Notes: generated from the sequence alone by a model not told the origin. A DNA stretch of 64,000 nt from Steroidobacteraceae bacterium (GCA_019187185.1 JABAQU010000019.1:137911-201910), one strand, 5' to 3'; positions 41,205-52,214 are shown, numbered from the stretch's first letter. A program made the numbers and translations.

Positions 41205-43781
41205 ATGTCTACGCCTTTTTTCGTTGAAGTTACCCCGAACATCCCCGAAAAGCTGAAAAGATTGCCGGAACTTGCCGGCAACCTGTTTTTCAGCTGGCAT
41301 CGGCCGTGCCGCTCCCTCTTCGAGGACCTCGATGAAGACCTGTGGCGGCAGACCGATGGCAACCCGAAGCTGATGCTCCGCTGCGTCGCCCAGCGTGCGC
41401 TCGACCGGGCCGCGGCCGATCCGATCTACCTGGCGCGCTACGGCAAGGTGCTCGCGACCTTCGATGACTACCTCGCGGCGCCGGCCGCGCCCGCCGATGC
41501 GCCGCTCGTCGCGTACTTCTGTGCCGAGTACGGTTTCCACGAGAGTTTCCCGATCTACTCGGGCGGCCTCGGCGTGCTCGCGGGCGATCACTGCAAAGCC
41601 GCGAGCGACGAGCGACTGAACTTCGTCGCGGTCGGCCTCATGTATGGTCAAGGATACTTCGTGCAGTCGGTCGACAGCGACGGCGTGCAGCATGCGGTGT
41701 ACGAGGACCACGATCCGCGCGACCTGCCCGTGAAGCCCGTCCTCGGCGCGGACCACGCCTGGCTCGAGGTGTCGCTCGAGATCGCAGGGCGCACGGTGCA
41801 CGCGCGCGTGTGGCGCGCGGAAGCAGGCCGTGTCCCGGTGTACCTGCTGGATACGAACTGTGCGGCCAATGCGCCCGAGGACCGCGAGATCACGCATCGC
41901 CTTTATGGCGGCGACAAGGCGACACGCATCCGCCAGGAAATGGTGCTCGGAATCGGTGGCGTGCGCACGTTGCGCGCGCTCGGCCTGTCGCCCGCGGTCT
42001 GGCACATCAACGAAGGACACGCAGCGTTCCTCGTGTTCGAGCGCATGCGCGAATGCATCGCGCAGGGCGCGAGCGCCGAAGCGGCGCTCGAAGCGGTGGC
42101 CGCGCAGTGCGTGTTCACGACGCATACGCCGGTGGCCGCCGGTCACGACAGCTTTCCGGACGACCTCGTCCGCCAGCAATTCGCCGGCTACCTCGATGCA
42201 CCCGGCCTCGCGGCGGCGGACGTGCTGGCGCTCGGCCGCGCGCCGGGCGTGCCGCACGAATTCAACATGACGTGGCTCGCGCTCAACGGCTCGCGCTCGG
42301 TCAATGGCGTGAGCCGAGTGCATGGCGGGGTTTCGGCGGCGCTGTGCCAGGCGCAGTGGCCGGAGCTCGCACCGGGCGAGAACCCGGTGGGCTTCGTCAC
42401 GAACGGCGTGCACGTGCCGACGTTCCTGCACCAGACATGGGACGAGTTCTTCGACCGGCACCTGCCGGCCGGCTGGACGGGCCGCCTCTGCGACGCGTCG
42501 CTGTGGCCCGCGCTCGAACGCGTGCCCGACGAGGACTACTGGAGCGCCGCGCAGGACGTGAAGGCGCGGATGTTCCACGGCGTGCGCGGGCGTCTCAAGG
42601 CGGAGTTCGCCGCGAAGGGCATGAGCCACGCGCAATGGCGCCAGGCCGTGCGCCTGCTCGATCCCGACCGGCCGGACGTGCTGACGATCGGCTTCGCACG
42701 CCGCTTCGCCACCTACAAGCGTGCCGCACTCGTGCTCGCCGATCGCGCGCGGCTTGCGCGCCTCGTCGGCGATCCCGAGCGCCCCGTACTCTTCCTGTTC
42801 GCTGGCAAGGCGCACCCGGCGGACGAGCCGGGCAAGGCGCTGCTGCGCGAAATCAAGCAGCTGATGCTGACGCCGGAGTTCGCCGGGCGCATCGTGTTCC
42901 TCGACGACTACGACATGCGCCTCGCGCGCTGGCTCGTCTCGGGCTGCGATGTGTGGCTCAACAATCCGATCGCGCCGCTCGAAGCGAGCGGGACCTCCGG
43001 CATCAAGGCGGCCGTGAACGGCACGCTGAACCTGTCGGTCCTCGACGGCTGGTGGGCCGAGGCCTTCGACGGCACGAACGGCTGGGGAATCTCGCCGGTC
43101 AACGTGCAGGACCCGCAGCGTCGCGACGCGCTCGAAGCGGCCAGCATTCTCGAGACCCTCGAGGACGAAGTGGTGCCGCTCTACTTCGCGCGCAACGGCG
43201 CGCGCTACTCGCCCGGCTGGGTCGAGCGCTGCAAGCGCGCGATGGCGACCGTGATCCCGGGCTTCAACATGAGCCGCGTGGTCAACGATTATGCGGAGGG
43301 CATCTATCGCCCGGCGGCGAAGCGTGGTGCGGCACTCGCGGCGGCGAATTTCGCGGGCGCGCGCGCACTCGCCGATTTCAAACGGCGCGCCCGCGCGGCC
43401 TGGCCCGGGGTCACGCTCGAGCGGGTCGCCGATCCTCCGCCGCAGATCCTGCGCGAGGGCCGGCTGCAGATGCAGGTCGCCGTGCGGCTCGCGGGCCTGC
43501 GCGCCGACGAAGTGCGGGTCGAGGTCGTCGGCGAGCGGCGCCTGCCGCATCTCGACCCCGACGGGCCGATCCTCAGTTCATTCCGCCCGCATCGGCGCGA
43601 TGGCGAGTGGCGTGCGGACATGACGGCGAGCGGCGAGCTGCGCGGCGACGGCGCCCAGCTCTACACGCTCGACATGCCCGCGCCGTCCTCCGGCCAGTAT
43701 GCGCTCGAGGTGCTCGCGACGCCGACGCATCCGCTGCTCTCGCATCCGTACGAGCCGGGCCTCATGAAGCGTCTCGCGTGA
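41205..43781 (+). CDS. glgP: Alpha-glucan (glycogen/maltodextrin) phosphorylase, GT35
   Basis: 858 residues from ATG 41205 (an open frame from 41124 adds an unlikely N-terminus). The N-terminal DUF3417-like segment ([20 protein letters not shown]) marks the bacterial/archaeal subgroup. GT35 motifs: [34 protein letters not shown], and the pyridoxal-phosphate region [17 protein letters not shown] with the Lys. It releases glucose-1-phosphate from glycogen. It heads the glucan locus and its last 20 nt overlap the 3' end of glgB on the other strand. Confidence 0.95.
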   Translation: MSTPFFVEVTPNIPEKLKRLPELAGNLFFSWHRPCRSLFEDLDEDLWRQTDGNPKLMLRCVAQRALDRAAADPIYLARYGKVLATFDDYLAAPAAPADAPLVAYFCAEYGFHESFPIYSGGLGVLAGDHCKAASDERLNFVAVGLMYGQGYFVQSVDSDGVQHAVYEDHDPRDLPVKPVLGADHAWLEVSLEIAGRTVHARVWRAEAGRVPVYLLDTNCAANAPEDREITHRLYGGDKATRIRQEMVLGIGGVRTLRALGLSPAVWHINEGHAAFLVFERMRECIAQGASAEAALEAVAAQCVFTTHTPVAAGHDSFPDDLVRQQFAGYLDAPGLAAADVLALGRAPGVPHEFNMTWLALNGSRSVNGVSRVHGGVSAALCQAQWPELAPGENPVGFVTNGVHVPTFLHQTWDEFFDRHLPAGWTGRLCDASLWPALERVPDEDYWSAAQDVKARMFHGVRGRLKAEFAAKGMSHAQWRQAVRLLDPDRPDVLTIGFARRFATYKRAALVLADRARLARLVGDPERPVLFLFAGKAHPADEPGKALLREIKQLMLTPEFAGRIVFLDDYDMRLARWLVSGCDVWLNNPIAPLEASGTSGIKAAVNGTLNLSVLDGWWAEAFDGTNGWGISPVNVQDPQRRDALEAASILETLEDEVVPLYFARNGARYSPGWVERCKRAMATVIPGFNMSRVVNDYAEGIYRPAAKRGAALAAANFAGARALADFKRRARAAWPGVTLERVADPPPQILREGRLQMQVAVRLAGLRADEVRVEVVGERRLPHLDPDGPILSSFRPHRRDGEWRADMTASGELRGDGAQLYTLDMPAPSSGQYALEVLATPTHPLLSHPYEPGLMKRLA

Positions 43782-45861
43782 GCACGACGCCGCCGAGCGG
43801 CGGCAGCGTGACGACGAGGGAATGCGGCTGGCCGCGATACGGCGATGCCGACGTCGCGAGCGGCAACGGATTGCCGAGATTGCTGCCGCCGTAGTACGCG
43901 GAATCGGAATTCAGGATCTCGCGATAGTGGCCGCTCTCCGGCACGCCGATGCGCAGCGCAGTGCGCGGCACCGGCGTGAAGTTCAGCGCGACGATGACGA
44001 AGCGTGCGCCGTCGCGCCGCACGTAGGCGAGGATCGAACTCGCGGCGTCGTCGCAATCGAGCCACTGGAAGCCCTGCGATTCGAATTCGTAGCGGTGCAG
44101 GGGCGATTCGCCGGCGTAGAGGCGATTCAGGTCGCGGACGAGCGCCGTCACGCCTGCGTGCGCGGGGTCCCGCGCCAGGGCCCACGGCAGGGCTGACGCG
44201 AAGTCCCACTCGGTCTCCTGGCCGAACTCCCCGCCCATGAACAGCAGCTTCTTGCCGGGCATCGTCCACATGTAGAGGTACAGCAGGCGCAGGTTCGCGA
44301 GCCGCTGCCACGCATCGCCCGGCATGCGGCCGAGCAGCGATCGCTTCAGGTGCACGACCTCGTCGTGCGACAGCGGCAGCACGAAATTCTCGGTGTACGC
44401 GTACATCATCGCGAACGTGAGTTGACGGTGGTGATGGGACCGATACAGCGGATCCTTGCCGAAATAGGCGAGCGTGTCGTGCATCCAGCCCATGTTCCAT
44501 TTCATCGAAAAGCCGAGGCCGCCGTGGTCGGCGGGCCGGCTCACCATTGGCCAGTCGGTCGATTCCTCCGCGATCACCACCGCACCGGGAAAGCGCGCGT
44601 GTACGAGCGCGTTCAGCTCGCGCAGGAATGCGATCGCCTCGAGGTTCTCCCGGCCGCCGTGGCGGTTCGGCACGAAGTCGCCGCGGCGGCTGAAATCGAG
44701 GTACAGCATCGAGGCGACGGCATCGACGCGCAGGCCGTCAAAATGGAATTCGGCGAGCCAGTAGCACGCGCTCGACAGCAGGAACGAACGGACCTCGTGG
44801 CGCTCGTAATCGAACACGAGCGTGCCCCAGTCGCGGTGCTCGCCGCGGCGCGGGTCGGCATATTCGTACAGCGGCTCCCCGTCGAAGCGCGCGAGCGCGT
44901 GGCCGTCGCGCGGGAAATGCCCGGGCACCCAGTCGAGCAGCACGCCGATGCCGGCCGCGTGGCAGGTGTCGATGAAATGCCGCAGGTCGTCCGGCGACCC
45001 GTGGCGGCTCGTCGGCGCGAAATACCCCGTCGTCTGGTAGCCCCAGGAGTCGTCGAGCGGATGCTCGGTGACGGGCAGCAGCTCGATGTGCGTGTAGCCG
45101 AGGTCGCTCACATAGGGAACGAGCGTGTCGGCGAGCTCGCGCCAGGAGAGGAAGCGGCCGTCGTCGTGGCGCTGCCAGGAACCGGCGTGCACCTCGTAGA
45201 TGCTCATCGGCGCATGGAGCCAGCTGCGCGCGCCGCGCGCGGCGAGCCACTCGCCATCGCGCCACACGTGTGCCGTCGGCGCCGCAACCCGGGATGCCGT
45301 GGCGGGCCGCAGTTCCGCCTCGTTCGCGTACGGGTCCGATTTCAGCTGCAGCGCGCCCGTCTCGCGGTGACGGATCTCGAACTTGTACAGCTCGCCCGCG
45401 CCGAGATTCGGGATGAACAACTCGAATACACCGCTCGAGCCGCGCGCCGACATCGGATACTGGCGGCCGTCCCACTGGCAGAAGGGACCGACGACGCTGA
45501 CCCGCTCGGCATGCGGCGCCCACACGGCGAAGCGTACGCCCGCAATGCCGTCGCGCATGCGCGGGATCGCGCCGAGCATTTCCCAGGCGGAATGATGTGT
45601 GCCGCGGCCGAAGCTCCCGAGCGAGCCGGCGTCGAGTTCCGGCGCGAACGCGTACGGATCGTGGCGCGATTGCGCGCCCTGCGCACTGTTCCAGTGCACG
45701 CGGTAGCGTGCCGGCACGAGATCGGCGCGGCCGCGCCACAGGAAGAAATCCGTCGAGTCGACGCGGGCGGCCGCGATTCCGTCGTCGAGCGTGACGTCGT
45801 GTGCGCGGGGCAGGTAGAGCAGGATCGCGCTGTCCCCGCCCGCATCGTGCCGGCCGAGCAC
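43762..45861 (-). CDS. glgB: 1,4-alpha-glucan branching enzyme, GH13
   Basis: 699 residues from the only usual start codon, GTG 45861. Domains: N-terminal N1/CBM48 modules, then the GH13 barrel: [23 protein letters not shown], nucleophile Asp in [14 protein letters not shown], acid Glu in [10 protein letters not shown], and [13 protein letters not shown]. The frame stays open upstream to 45966 and encodes [15 protein letters not shown] just before the GTG, which resembles the normal N-terminus of the family. The real protein may therefore start further up at a non-standard codon such as CTG 45927. Divergent from glgC. Confidence 0.92.
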   Translation of the reverse strand: MLGRHDAGGDSAILLYLPRAHDVTLDDGIAAARVDSTDFFLWRGRADLVPARYRVHWNSAQGAQSRHDPYAFAPELDAGSLGSFGRGTHHSAWEMLGAIPRMRDGIAGVRFAVWAPHAERVSVVGPFCQWDGRQYPMSARGSSGVFELFIPNLGAGELYKFEIRHRETGALQLKSDPYANEAELRPATASRVAAPTAHVWRDGEWLAARGARSWLHAPMSIYEVHAGSWQRHDDGRFLSWRELADTLVPYVSDLGYTHIELLPVTEHPLDDSWGYQTTGYFAPTSRHGSPDDLRHFIDTCHAAGIGVLLDWVPGHFPRDGHALARFDGEPLYEYADPRRGEHRDWGTLVFDYERHEVRSFLLSSACYWLAEFHFDGLRVDAVASMLYLDFSRRGDFVPNRHGGRENLEAIAFLRELNALVHARFPGAVVIAEESTDWPMVSRPADHGGLGFSMKWNMGWMHDTLAYFGKDPLYRSHHHRQLTFAMMYAYTENFVLPLSHDEVVHLKRSLLGRMPGDAWQRLANLRLLYLYMWTMPGKKLLFMGGEFGQETEWDFASALPWALARDPAHAGVTALVRDLNRLYAGESPLHRYEFESQGFQWLDCDDAASSILAYVRRDGARFVIVALNFTPVPRTALRIGVPESGHYREILNSDSAYYGGSNLGNPLPLATSASPYRGQPHSLVVTLPPLGGVVLTRDAS

Positions 45862-45973
45862 GCCGTGCGGGTGGTGGTGGCGCCCCGCCGCGATGCGCTC
45901 GAGGTCGCGCGAGAGCGTGGCGAGCAGGGGGTCGGTTGTCGGCTTGCCGCGTGTGATAACGTGTATCTACCAT

Positions 45974-47248
45974 ATGCCGAAGCAGGCCGCACGCGCATCT
46001 TCCGGGCGTTACGTGAGCCGCCTCACGGGCGGAGCGCTCGCGGTGATCATGGCGGGCGGCCGCGGCGAGCGGCTCGGTCCGCTCACCGCCAATCGCTGCA
46101 AGCCGGCGACACCGTTCGGCGGCAAATTCCGCATCATCGATTTCGTGCTGTCGAATTGCGTGAACTCGGGCATCCGCCAGGTGATGGTGCTGACGCAGTA
46201 CAAGGCGCAGTCGCTGATCCAGCACGTGCAGCGCGGCTGGGGGTTCCTGCGCGGCGAGTTCGGCGAGTTCGTCGATGTCGTGCCGGCGCAGCAGCAGCTC
46301 GGCGACCACTGGTACCTCGGCACGGCGGACTGCGTCTACCAGAACCTCGAGGCGATCCTGCAGCATCATCCGAAGTACGTGCTGGTGCTCGCCGGCGACC
46401 ACATCTACAAGATGGACTATGGCCCGATGATCGCCTACCACGTCGAGAAGGGCGCGGATATCACGGTCGGGGTCGTCGAAGTCCCGCGCGCAACCGCGGC
46501 GGGCGCCTTCGGCGTGCTGACCGCGACCGATTGGCATCGGGTCACGCGCTTCACGGAAAAGCCCGCCGATCCCGACCCGGTGCCGGGACGCCCCGACAGT
46601 ACGCTCGCGTCGATGGGCATCTACGTATTCAACACGCAGCTGCTCGAACAGCTGCTGCGTGCGGATGCGGCCAACGCGGCCTCGAAGCACGACTTCGGCC
46701 GCAACATCATTCCGCCCGCGATCGAGGACCTGCAGGTGTTCGCCTACCCGTTCCAGGACGTCGCCACGCGCGCACAGAGCTACTGGCGCGATGTCGGCAC
46801 GATCGATGCGTATTACGAGGCGAACCTCGAGCTCGTGCACGTCGCGCCCGAGCTCAACATCTACGATGCCGAATGGCCGATCTGGACGTACCAGCTGCAG
46901 CAGCCGCCCGCGAAGTTCGTGCTCGACGATGGCGCGCGCGTCGGCACGGCGATCAATTCGATGGTGGCGGGCGGCGCGATCGTGTCGGGCGCGCGCATCA
47001 CCGAGTCGCTGCTGTTCTCGAACGTGCGCGTCAATGAGCGCAGCAGCGTGCATCGGTCCGTGATCCTGCCGGGCGCGACGATCGGGCGCGACTGCGAGGT
47101 CCGCGGGGCGATCATCGACGAAGGCGCCGACGTGCCGGACGGCACCCGCATCGGTGTCGACGCTGCGGCGGATCGCGCGCGCTTCCACGTCACGGAGCGC
47201 GGTGTGGTGCTCGCGACGGCCGGGATGCTGCGGCCGGCCGGAACCTGA
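45974..47248 (+). CDS. glgC: Glucose-1-phosphate adenylyltransferase
   Basis: 424 residues from ATG 45974. Makes ADP-glucose from glucose-1-phosphate and ATP, the committed step of glycogen synthesis. Seen: nucleotide-binding start VIMAGGRGERLGPLT, NRCKPATPFGGKFRIIDFVL, WYLGTADCVYQNLEAI, the metal site GDHIYKMDY, substrate Lys region TEKPADPDP, and the C-terminal left-handed helix (VRVNERSSVHRSVILPGATI). Normal length. It is followed 3 nt later by the GH57 gene. The TATCTA hexamer a few bases before ATG may be a -10. Confidence 0.96.
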   Translation: MPKQAARASSGRYVSRLTGGALAVIMAGGRGERLGPLTANRCKPATPFGGKFRIIDFVLSNCVNSGIRQVMVLTQYKAQSLIQHVQRGWGFLRGEFGEFVDVVPAQQQLGDHWYLGTADCVYQNLEAILQHHPKYVLVLAGDHIYKMDYGPMIAYHVEKGADITVGVVEVPRATAAGAFGVLTATDWHRVTRFTEKPADPDPVPGRPDSTLASMGIYVFNTQLLEQLLRADAANAASKHDFGRNIIPPAIEDLQVFAYPFQDVATRAQSYWRDVGTIDAYYEANLELVHVAPELNIYDAEWPIWTYQLQQPPAKFVLDDGARVGTAINSMVAGGAIVSGARITESLLFSNVRVNERSSVHRSVILPGATIGRDCEVRGAIIDEGADVPDGTRIGVDAAADRARFHVTERGVVLATAGMLRPAGT

Positions 47249-47251
47249 ACG

Positions 47252-48925
47252 ATGTCGGCCCGGCTGCCGGTCGTGCTGATGTGGCACATGCACCAGCCGC
47301 ACTATCGCGACGCCACGACGGGAGAGTACGTGCAGCCGTGGACCGCGCTGCACGCACTCAAGGATTACCCCGACATGGTGGCGCATCTCGAGGCGAACCC
47401 GGCGGCGCGCGCGGTCGTGAACTTCACGCCGGTGCTGCTCGAGCAGATCGCCGACATCGCCTCCGCCATCGCACGCCACCTCGCTGAGGGCGCGCCGTTG
47501 CCCGACCCGGTGCTCGCCTCGCTCTCCGGTGCGGCACCCGCCACACCCGAACGGCGCCTCGCGCTCGTGCGTGCCCTGCTGCGTGCGCAGCGGGCGCAGA
47601 TGATCGAACCGCTGCCGGCTTTCCGTGAACTCGTCGATCTCGCGCAGACGCTCGCCACGCCCGAACGCATCGCCTACGCGAGTGATGCGTTCATCCTGGA
47701 CCTCGCCGTGTGGTACCACCTCGCATGGACCGGCGAGACCGTGCGCCGGAGTGATGCGCGTGTCGCCACCCTCATGGCGAAGGAGCGCGGCTACACGCCC
47801 GCCGATGGACGGCTGCTGCTCGCCGTGATGCGCGACGTGCTGGGCGGCCTCGTGCCTCGCTATCGCGCGCTCGCCGAAGCCGGGCGCTGCGAACTCGCCG
47901 TGTCACCGTACGCGCATCCGATCCTGCCGCTCCTCTGCGACTTCAGGAGCGCACGCGAATCGCTGCCGGCGAGCGACCTGCCGCGTCACGCGACGTATCC
48001 GGGTGGGCGCGAACGCGCCGATTGGCACCTGGCCGAAGCGGTGCGCGTGTTCACGCGGACGTTCGGCATGTCGCCCGCAGGCTGCTGGCCCTCCGAGGGC
48101 GCCGTGAGCCGCGAAGCACTCGAGCTGATCGAGCATCATGGTTTCAGGTGGGCGGCGAGCAGCGCTGGCGTGCTGCGCGCGAGCCTCGGCGCAGCGTCGA
48201 CCGACACCGATCGGCCGTGGCGCCTGCCGGGCAGTGCGCTCGACTGCTGGTTCCGCGACGACGGCCTCTCGGACCTGATCGGATTCACGTATTCCACGTG
48301 GCACGGCGACGATGCCGTGGCGCATTTCGTGCGCACGCTCGTGGAGATTGCGGAGCGACATGCGGGCGACACCGGCCACGCCGTGTTCATTGCGCTCGAC
48401 GGCGAGAATGCCTGGGAGCACTACCCGCAGAACGGCTACCACTTCCTCGAGGGCCTGTACGCGGCGCTCGCGAGCCACCCGGCGCTCGAGCTGACCACGC
48501 CGGCGGCGCTCGCCGCGCGCGGTCTCGCACCGGCCACCCTGCCACGGCTGCGCGCAGGCAGCTGGGTGCACGCGACGCTCGCCACATGGATCGGTGACGC
48601 CGACAAGGATGCCGGCTGGGACCTCCTGTGCGACGCGAAGCTCGCTTACGACCGGGTGCTCGCGGGCGGGCGCCTGACGGCTGCGCAGGCCGACGCTGCG
48701 GGACGCCAGCTCGCGCTGTGCGAGAGCTCGGACTGGTTCTGGTGGTTCGGCGACTACAACCCCGCGGAAGCGGTTGCGCAGTTCGACGAGTTGTATCGCC
48801 GCCAGTTGAAGGCGCTGTATCGCGCACTCGCGCTCGACCCGCCAGCCGTGCTCGAGCGGCCGATTTCGCACGGTGGCGGCGACATGGAGCAGGGTGGCGT
48901 GATGCGGCGGGCCACGGCCGGATGA
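47252..48925 (+). CDS. Glycoside hydrolase family 57 protein
   Basis: 557 residues. N-terminal GH57 signature VLMWHMHQPHYRD. The likely nucleophile Glu is in GCWPSEGAVSREALEL, the likely acid/base Asp in FIALDGENAWEHY. Known: GH57 enzymes cleave or transfer alpha-1,4 or alpha-1,6 glucans (amylases, 4-alpha-glucanotransferases, branching enzymes); activity cannot be told from sequence here. No signal peptide, so intracellular. The stop overlaps the malQ start (ATGA). Length fits the alpha-amylase-like subgroup. Confidence 0.92.
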   Translation: MSARLPVVLMWHMHQPHYRDATTGEYVQPWTALHALKDYPDMVAHLEANPAARAVVNFTPVLLEQIADIASAIARHLAEGAPLPDPVLASLSGAAPATPERRLALVRALLRAQRAQMIEPLPAFRELVDLAQTLATPERIAYASDAFILDLAVWYHLAWTGETVRRSDARVATLMAKERGYTPADGRLLLAVMRDVLGGLVPRYRALAEAGRCELAVSPYAHPILPLLCDFRSARESLPASDLPRHATYPGGRERADWHLAEAVRVFTRTFGMSPAGCWPSEGAVSREALELIEHHGFRWAASSAGVLRASLGAASTDTDRPWRLPGSALDCWFRDDGLSDLIGFTYSTWHGDDAVAHFVRTLVEIAERHAGDTGHAVFIALDGENAWEHYPQNGYHFLEGLYAALASHPALELTTPAALAARGLAPATLPRLRAGSWVHATLATWIGDADKDAGWDLLCDAKLAYDRVLAGGRLTAAQADAAGRQLALCESSDWFWWFGDYNPAEAVAQFDELYRRQLKALYRALALDPPAVLERPISHGGGDMEQGGVMRRATAG

Positions 48926-50295
48926 GTGTGCGCCGCGCGGGCGTACTGCTGCCCGTCTTCTCGCTCCCGCCCGGCGCCGCCGGCTTCGCGACCGCGGCGC
49001 GCGCCTTCATCGACTGGCTCGTCGAGGCGCGGTTTCCCGTCTGGCAGGTCCTGCCGATCGGCCCGACAGGCGCCGACGGCTCGCCCTACTGGCTGCGTTC
49101 CGATCATGCGACCCATCCGGCCCTCGCCGACGCGTCGATCGACCGGTCGACCGTGTCGCGCCCGGCCCTCGTCGCGTGGTACGAGCGCGAACAGCACTGG
49201 CTCGCGGACTATGCATTGTTCGAGGCGCTGTCGGCCGAGCACGGCGGCGCGCCCTGGCAGGAATGGCCCGAAGCGCTGCGCGACCGCGACCCCGGCGCAC
49301 TCGCGCGCGCGCGCCAGCACCACTCGGCCGCCGTCGAACGCATCGTGCTCGAGCAATATCTCGCCGACCGCGGCTGGGCCGAGGTGCGCGCGTACGCGAA
49401 CTCGCACGGTGTGTGGCTCTTCGGCGACCTGCCGATCTATGTCGCGCCCGATTCGGTCGAGGCCTGGGTCCACCGCGGGCAGTTCCAGCTCGACGGTAGC
49501 GGGCAGCCGGTCGCACTCGCCGGCGTGCCGCCGGATTACTTCGCGGTGGACGGCCAGCTGTGGGGCAATCCCGTGTACGACTGGAACACCATGGCCGCCG
49601 ACGGCTTTGCGTGGTGGCGCGCGCGCGTGCGGCGTGCACTCGAGCGCTTCGACCTGCTGCGGCTCGATCACTTCCGCGGCCTCGCCGCGTACTGGCGAGT
49701 CCCGGTGGGAGCAGCGACGGCGCGCGAGGGGGAATGGCGGGCGGCGGGTGGAGCCGCGCTGCTGCGGCGGCTGATCGATGACGCCCGCGCGCAGGCGCCC
49801 GGGCGGCCGATGCCATTCGTCGCCGAGGACCTCGGCATCATCACGCCCGACGTCGACGCGCTGCGCCAGCAGTTTGCGCTGCCCGGAATGCGGGTGCTGC
49901 AGTTCGCGTTCGACGGCTCGCCGGACAACCCGTACCTGCCGCACCGGCACACGCGCGACTCGGTTGTCTACACCGGGACCCACGACAACGACACGACGCT
50001 CGGCTGGTACGGCAGCCTCGATGCCGCTGCACGCGAGTACGTGGATTTCGTGCTGCGCACACGCGCGGGCGACATGCCCGGTGCGCTGGTGCACGCGGCG
50101 CTCGCGTCGGTTGCGGACCTTGCCGTGATTCCCGCCGCGGATCTGATCGGCCTTGGCAGCGAGGCGCGCATCAATGTGCCTGGCACCGTGCAGGGCAACT
50201 GGCGCTGGCGGTTGCCGGCCGGCGCCCTGACGCGCTCGCTCGCCGAGCGTTGCGCGCGCGCGAACCGGGTGTTCGGTCGGGCTCTGCTACGATGA
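48922..50295 (+). CDS. malQ: 4-alpha-glucanotransferase (amylomaltase), GH77
   Basis: 457 residues, somewhat shorter than usual amylomaltases (about 500). Rearranges maltodextrins. Seen: ARFPVWQVLPIGPTG, WLFGDLPIYVAPDS, WGNPVYDWNTM, nucleophile Asp in LLRLDHFRGLAAYW, acid/base Glu in FVAEDLGIITPDV and the YTGTHDNDTTLGWY region. ATG 48922 overlaps the GH57 stop. It ends in an overlap with the small lipoprotein gene frame. Confidence 0.95.
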   Translation: MSVRRAGVLLPVFSLPPGAAGFATAARAFIDWLVEARFPVWQVLPIGPTGADGSPYWLRSDHATHPALADASIDRSTVSRPALVAWYEREQHWLADYALFEALSAEHGGAPWQEWPEALRDRDPGALARARQHHSAAVERIVLEQYLADRGWAEVRAYANSHGVWLFGDLPIYVAPDSVEAWVHRGQFQLDGSGQPVALAGVPPDYFAVDGQLWGNPVYDWNTMAADGFAWWRARVRRALERFDLLRLDHFRGLAAYWRVPVGAATAREGEWRAAGGAALLRRLIDDARAQAPGRPMPFVAEDLGIITPDVDALRQQFALPGMRVLQFAFDGSPDNPYLPHRHTRDSVVYTGTHDNDTTLGWYGSLDAAAREYVDFVLRTRAGDMPGALVHAALASVADLAVIPAADLIGLGSEARINVPGTVQGNWRWRLPAGALTRSLAERCARANRVFGRALLR

Positions 50296-50300
50296 GTGTC

Positions 50301-50768
50301 ATGAGACTCGTGACTGCCGCGGCTGCCGCGGTGCTGCTCTCCTCCTGCGCGGCCACCCGCTTCGAGACGCCCGAGCTCTCGGTCGTCGATATCCGGTTGC
50401 AGCAGAGCGATGTCTTCCAGCAGCGCCTGAAGGTGCACCTGCGGGTGCAGAACCCGAACGACCGTGCGCTGCCCGTCAAGGGCATCACGGTATCCATGGA
50501 CCTGAACGGCGAGGAGTTCGCGCAAGGCGTCGCGGGCGAGCCCTTCACGGTGCCGGCATTGGGTGAAGCGGAATTCGACATGCTGCTCACGGCCAACATG
50601 GCAGGCGCAGTCCTGAAGCTCCTGTCCGGCAGGCAGGGCGACAGGAATGCGGACGCACTCGAGTACCGCATGCGTGGAGAGATCTCGCTGGCGTCCGGGT
50701 TCCTGCGCAGCATCCCGTTCGAGGAGAAGGGAACGCTGAAGCTCGCGGATCTCAGGCGCGGGCGCTGA
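50301..50768 (+). CDS. LEA14-like (LEA type 2) lipoprotein
   Basis: 155 residues from ATG 50301; ATG 50292 (MSV) overlaps the malQ stop (ATGA) and is the alternative. The start at 50301 begins the lipoprotein signal directly (RLVTAAAAAVLLSSC, lipobox LSSC) and lies seven bases after TACGAT, a possible -10. The rest is a WHy/LEA14 beta-sandwich (VHLRVQNPNDRALPVKGITV, GEPFTVPALGEAEFDMLL). Known: WHy-domain proteins are linked to stress and desiccation. Why it sits in the glucan locus is unclear. Confidence 0.87.
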   Translation: MRLVTAAAAAVLLSSCAATRFETPELSVVDIRLQQSDVFQQRLKVHLRVQNPNDRALPVKGITVSMDLNGEEFAQGVAGEPFTVPALGEAEFDMLLTANMAGAVLKLLSGRQGDRNADALEYRMRGEISLASGFLRSIPFEEKGTLKLADLRRGR

Positions 50769-50781
50769 CGCGCGGCGTCGG

Positions 50782-52188
50782 TTACGCCAGCAGCCGCTCG
50801 TACAACGCCACATACTCCGCCGCCTGCCGCGTCCACGAGAAATCCTGCGCCATGGCGTTCGCGACGATCTTCTTCCATGCACCTGAATCGGCGTAGAGCG
50901 TCAGCGCCCGGGTGAGGGCCCACGACATCGCGGGGGCGTCGAAATCGTTGAAGACGATGCCGGTGCCGCGGCCGGTCGCGCGGTCGAAGTGTTCGACCGA
51001 GTCGGCGAGGCCGCCCGTTCGCCGCACGATCGGCACCGTGCCGTAGCGCAGGCTGTACATCTGGTTCAGGCCGCAGGGTTCGTAGCGCGAGGGCATCAGG
51101 AAAAAGTCGCTCGCGCCTTCGATCCAGTGCGCGTGCGGCTCGTCGTAGCCGCCCCGGAAACTGACGGCCTGCGGGAAGTCGCGTGCCAGCTTCTCGAAGA
51201 ACTGCACGTATCGCGCGTCGCCGCTGCCGAGTACCGCGAGTTGCGCGCGGTTCCGTGCGAGGAGGGGCGGCAGCGTGTCGAACAGCAACTCGAAACCCTT
51301 CTGTGCGACGAGGCGGCTCACGATGCCGAAGAGCGGCACACCGAGCCGAAACGGCAAACCCGCGCGCGCGAGGAAGGTGCGCTTGAGTTCCGCCTTCGCG
51401 GCGAGCGTGCGCGCGTCGTAGTGGATCGGCAGGTGGCGATCGCGACGCGGGTCCCATTCGTCGTAGTCGACGCCGTTCAGGATGCCGCTCACCGCGCCGC
51501 CGCGCGCGCGCAGGTCGGGATCGAGGCCCATGCCGTACTCGGGCGTACAGATCTCCCGCGCGTAGGTCGGGCTGACCGTCGTGATCGCATGTGCGTAGAG
51601 GATTCCGTGCCGCAGCGGGTTGACGATTCCCGCGCGCAGGTCGTCCTGGTGCAATCGCCCGCGGTCCGCGAGCCCGACGTCGGCGACATCGCGCGCGGCG
51701 AAGACGCCCTGGTAGCCGATGTTGTGGATCGTCAGCACGCTGCGCGTGCCGGCAAAGAGCGGATCCGACGCATGCTCGGCCGCGAGCAGCAGCGGCCCGA
51801 AGGCCGTGTGCCAGTCGTTGCAATGGAGGATCTGCGGCGAGAACCCGAGGTTCCGGCACATCGCGAACGCGGCGCGCGTGAGCGCGATGAAGCGCCGGTG
51901 CTCGTCCGCATCTTCGGTGTAGATGCCCGGGCGCGCGAACCATGCCGGGTCGTCGATCAGGTACGCGCTCGCGGAGCTTCCCGGCACGGTGGCACGCGCG
52001 ACGCCGTCGCGCGGCGGCGCGATGCCGTGCGCCGCGAGGTCGATGTCCGCGTAGAGCGGCGTGAACACGCGCACGTCGTGGCCCGCGATCGCCAGGTGCT
52101 TGGCGAGCGCACCGGTCACGTCGGCGAGCCCCCCTGTCTTCGACCAGGGCACGATTTCGGATGTCAGGAGCGCGATGCGGAGCGACAC
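50782..52188 (-). CDS. glgA: Glycogen synthase, GT5
   Basis: 468 residues from GTG 52188. Elongates alpha-1,4-glucan from ADP-glucose. Seen: LLTSEIVPWSKTGGLADVTG (ADP-glucose-binding KTGGL), HCNDWHTAFGPLL, GILNGVDYDEWDP, and the C-terminal MPSRYEPCGLNQMYSLRYG with the conserved Glu, then RTGGLADSV. It is opposite to the malQ-lipoprotein unit (13 bp between stops) and divergent from the serine hydrolase (26 bp between starts). Confidence 0.96.
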   Translation of the reverse strand: MSLRIALLTSEIVPWSKTGGLADVTGALAKHLAIAGHDVRVFTPLYADIDLAAHGIAPPRDGVARATVPGSSASAYLIDDPAWFARPGIYTEDADEHRRFIALTRAAFAMCRNLGFSPQILHCNDWHTAFGPLLLAAEHASDPLFAGTRSVLTIHNIGYQGVFAARDVADVGLADRGRLHQDDLRAGIVNPLRHGILYAHAITTVSPTYAREICTPEYGMGLDPDLRARGGAVSGILNGVDYDEWDPRRDRHLPIHYDARTLAAKAELKRTFLARAGLPFRLGVPLFGIVSRLVAQKGFELLFDTLPPLLARNRAQLAVLGSGDARYVQFFEKLARDFPQAVSFRGGYDEPHAHWIEGASDFFLMPSRYEPCGLNQMYSLRYGTVPIVRRTGGLADSVEHFDRATGRGTGIVFNDFDAPAMSWALTRALTLYADSGAWKKIVANAMAQDFSWTRQAAEYVALYERLLA

Positions 52189-52214
52189 CCGGCGAGTTTA
52201 ATTATCATGGCAGG

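Noticed and set aside
44350..47037. 895-codon + strand frame across glgB and glgC
   Set aside because: Runs antisense to glgB and out of frame in glgC, both of which have complete catalytic motifs.
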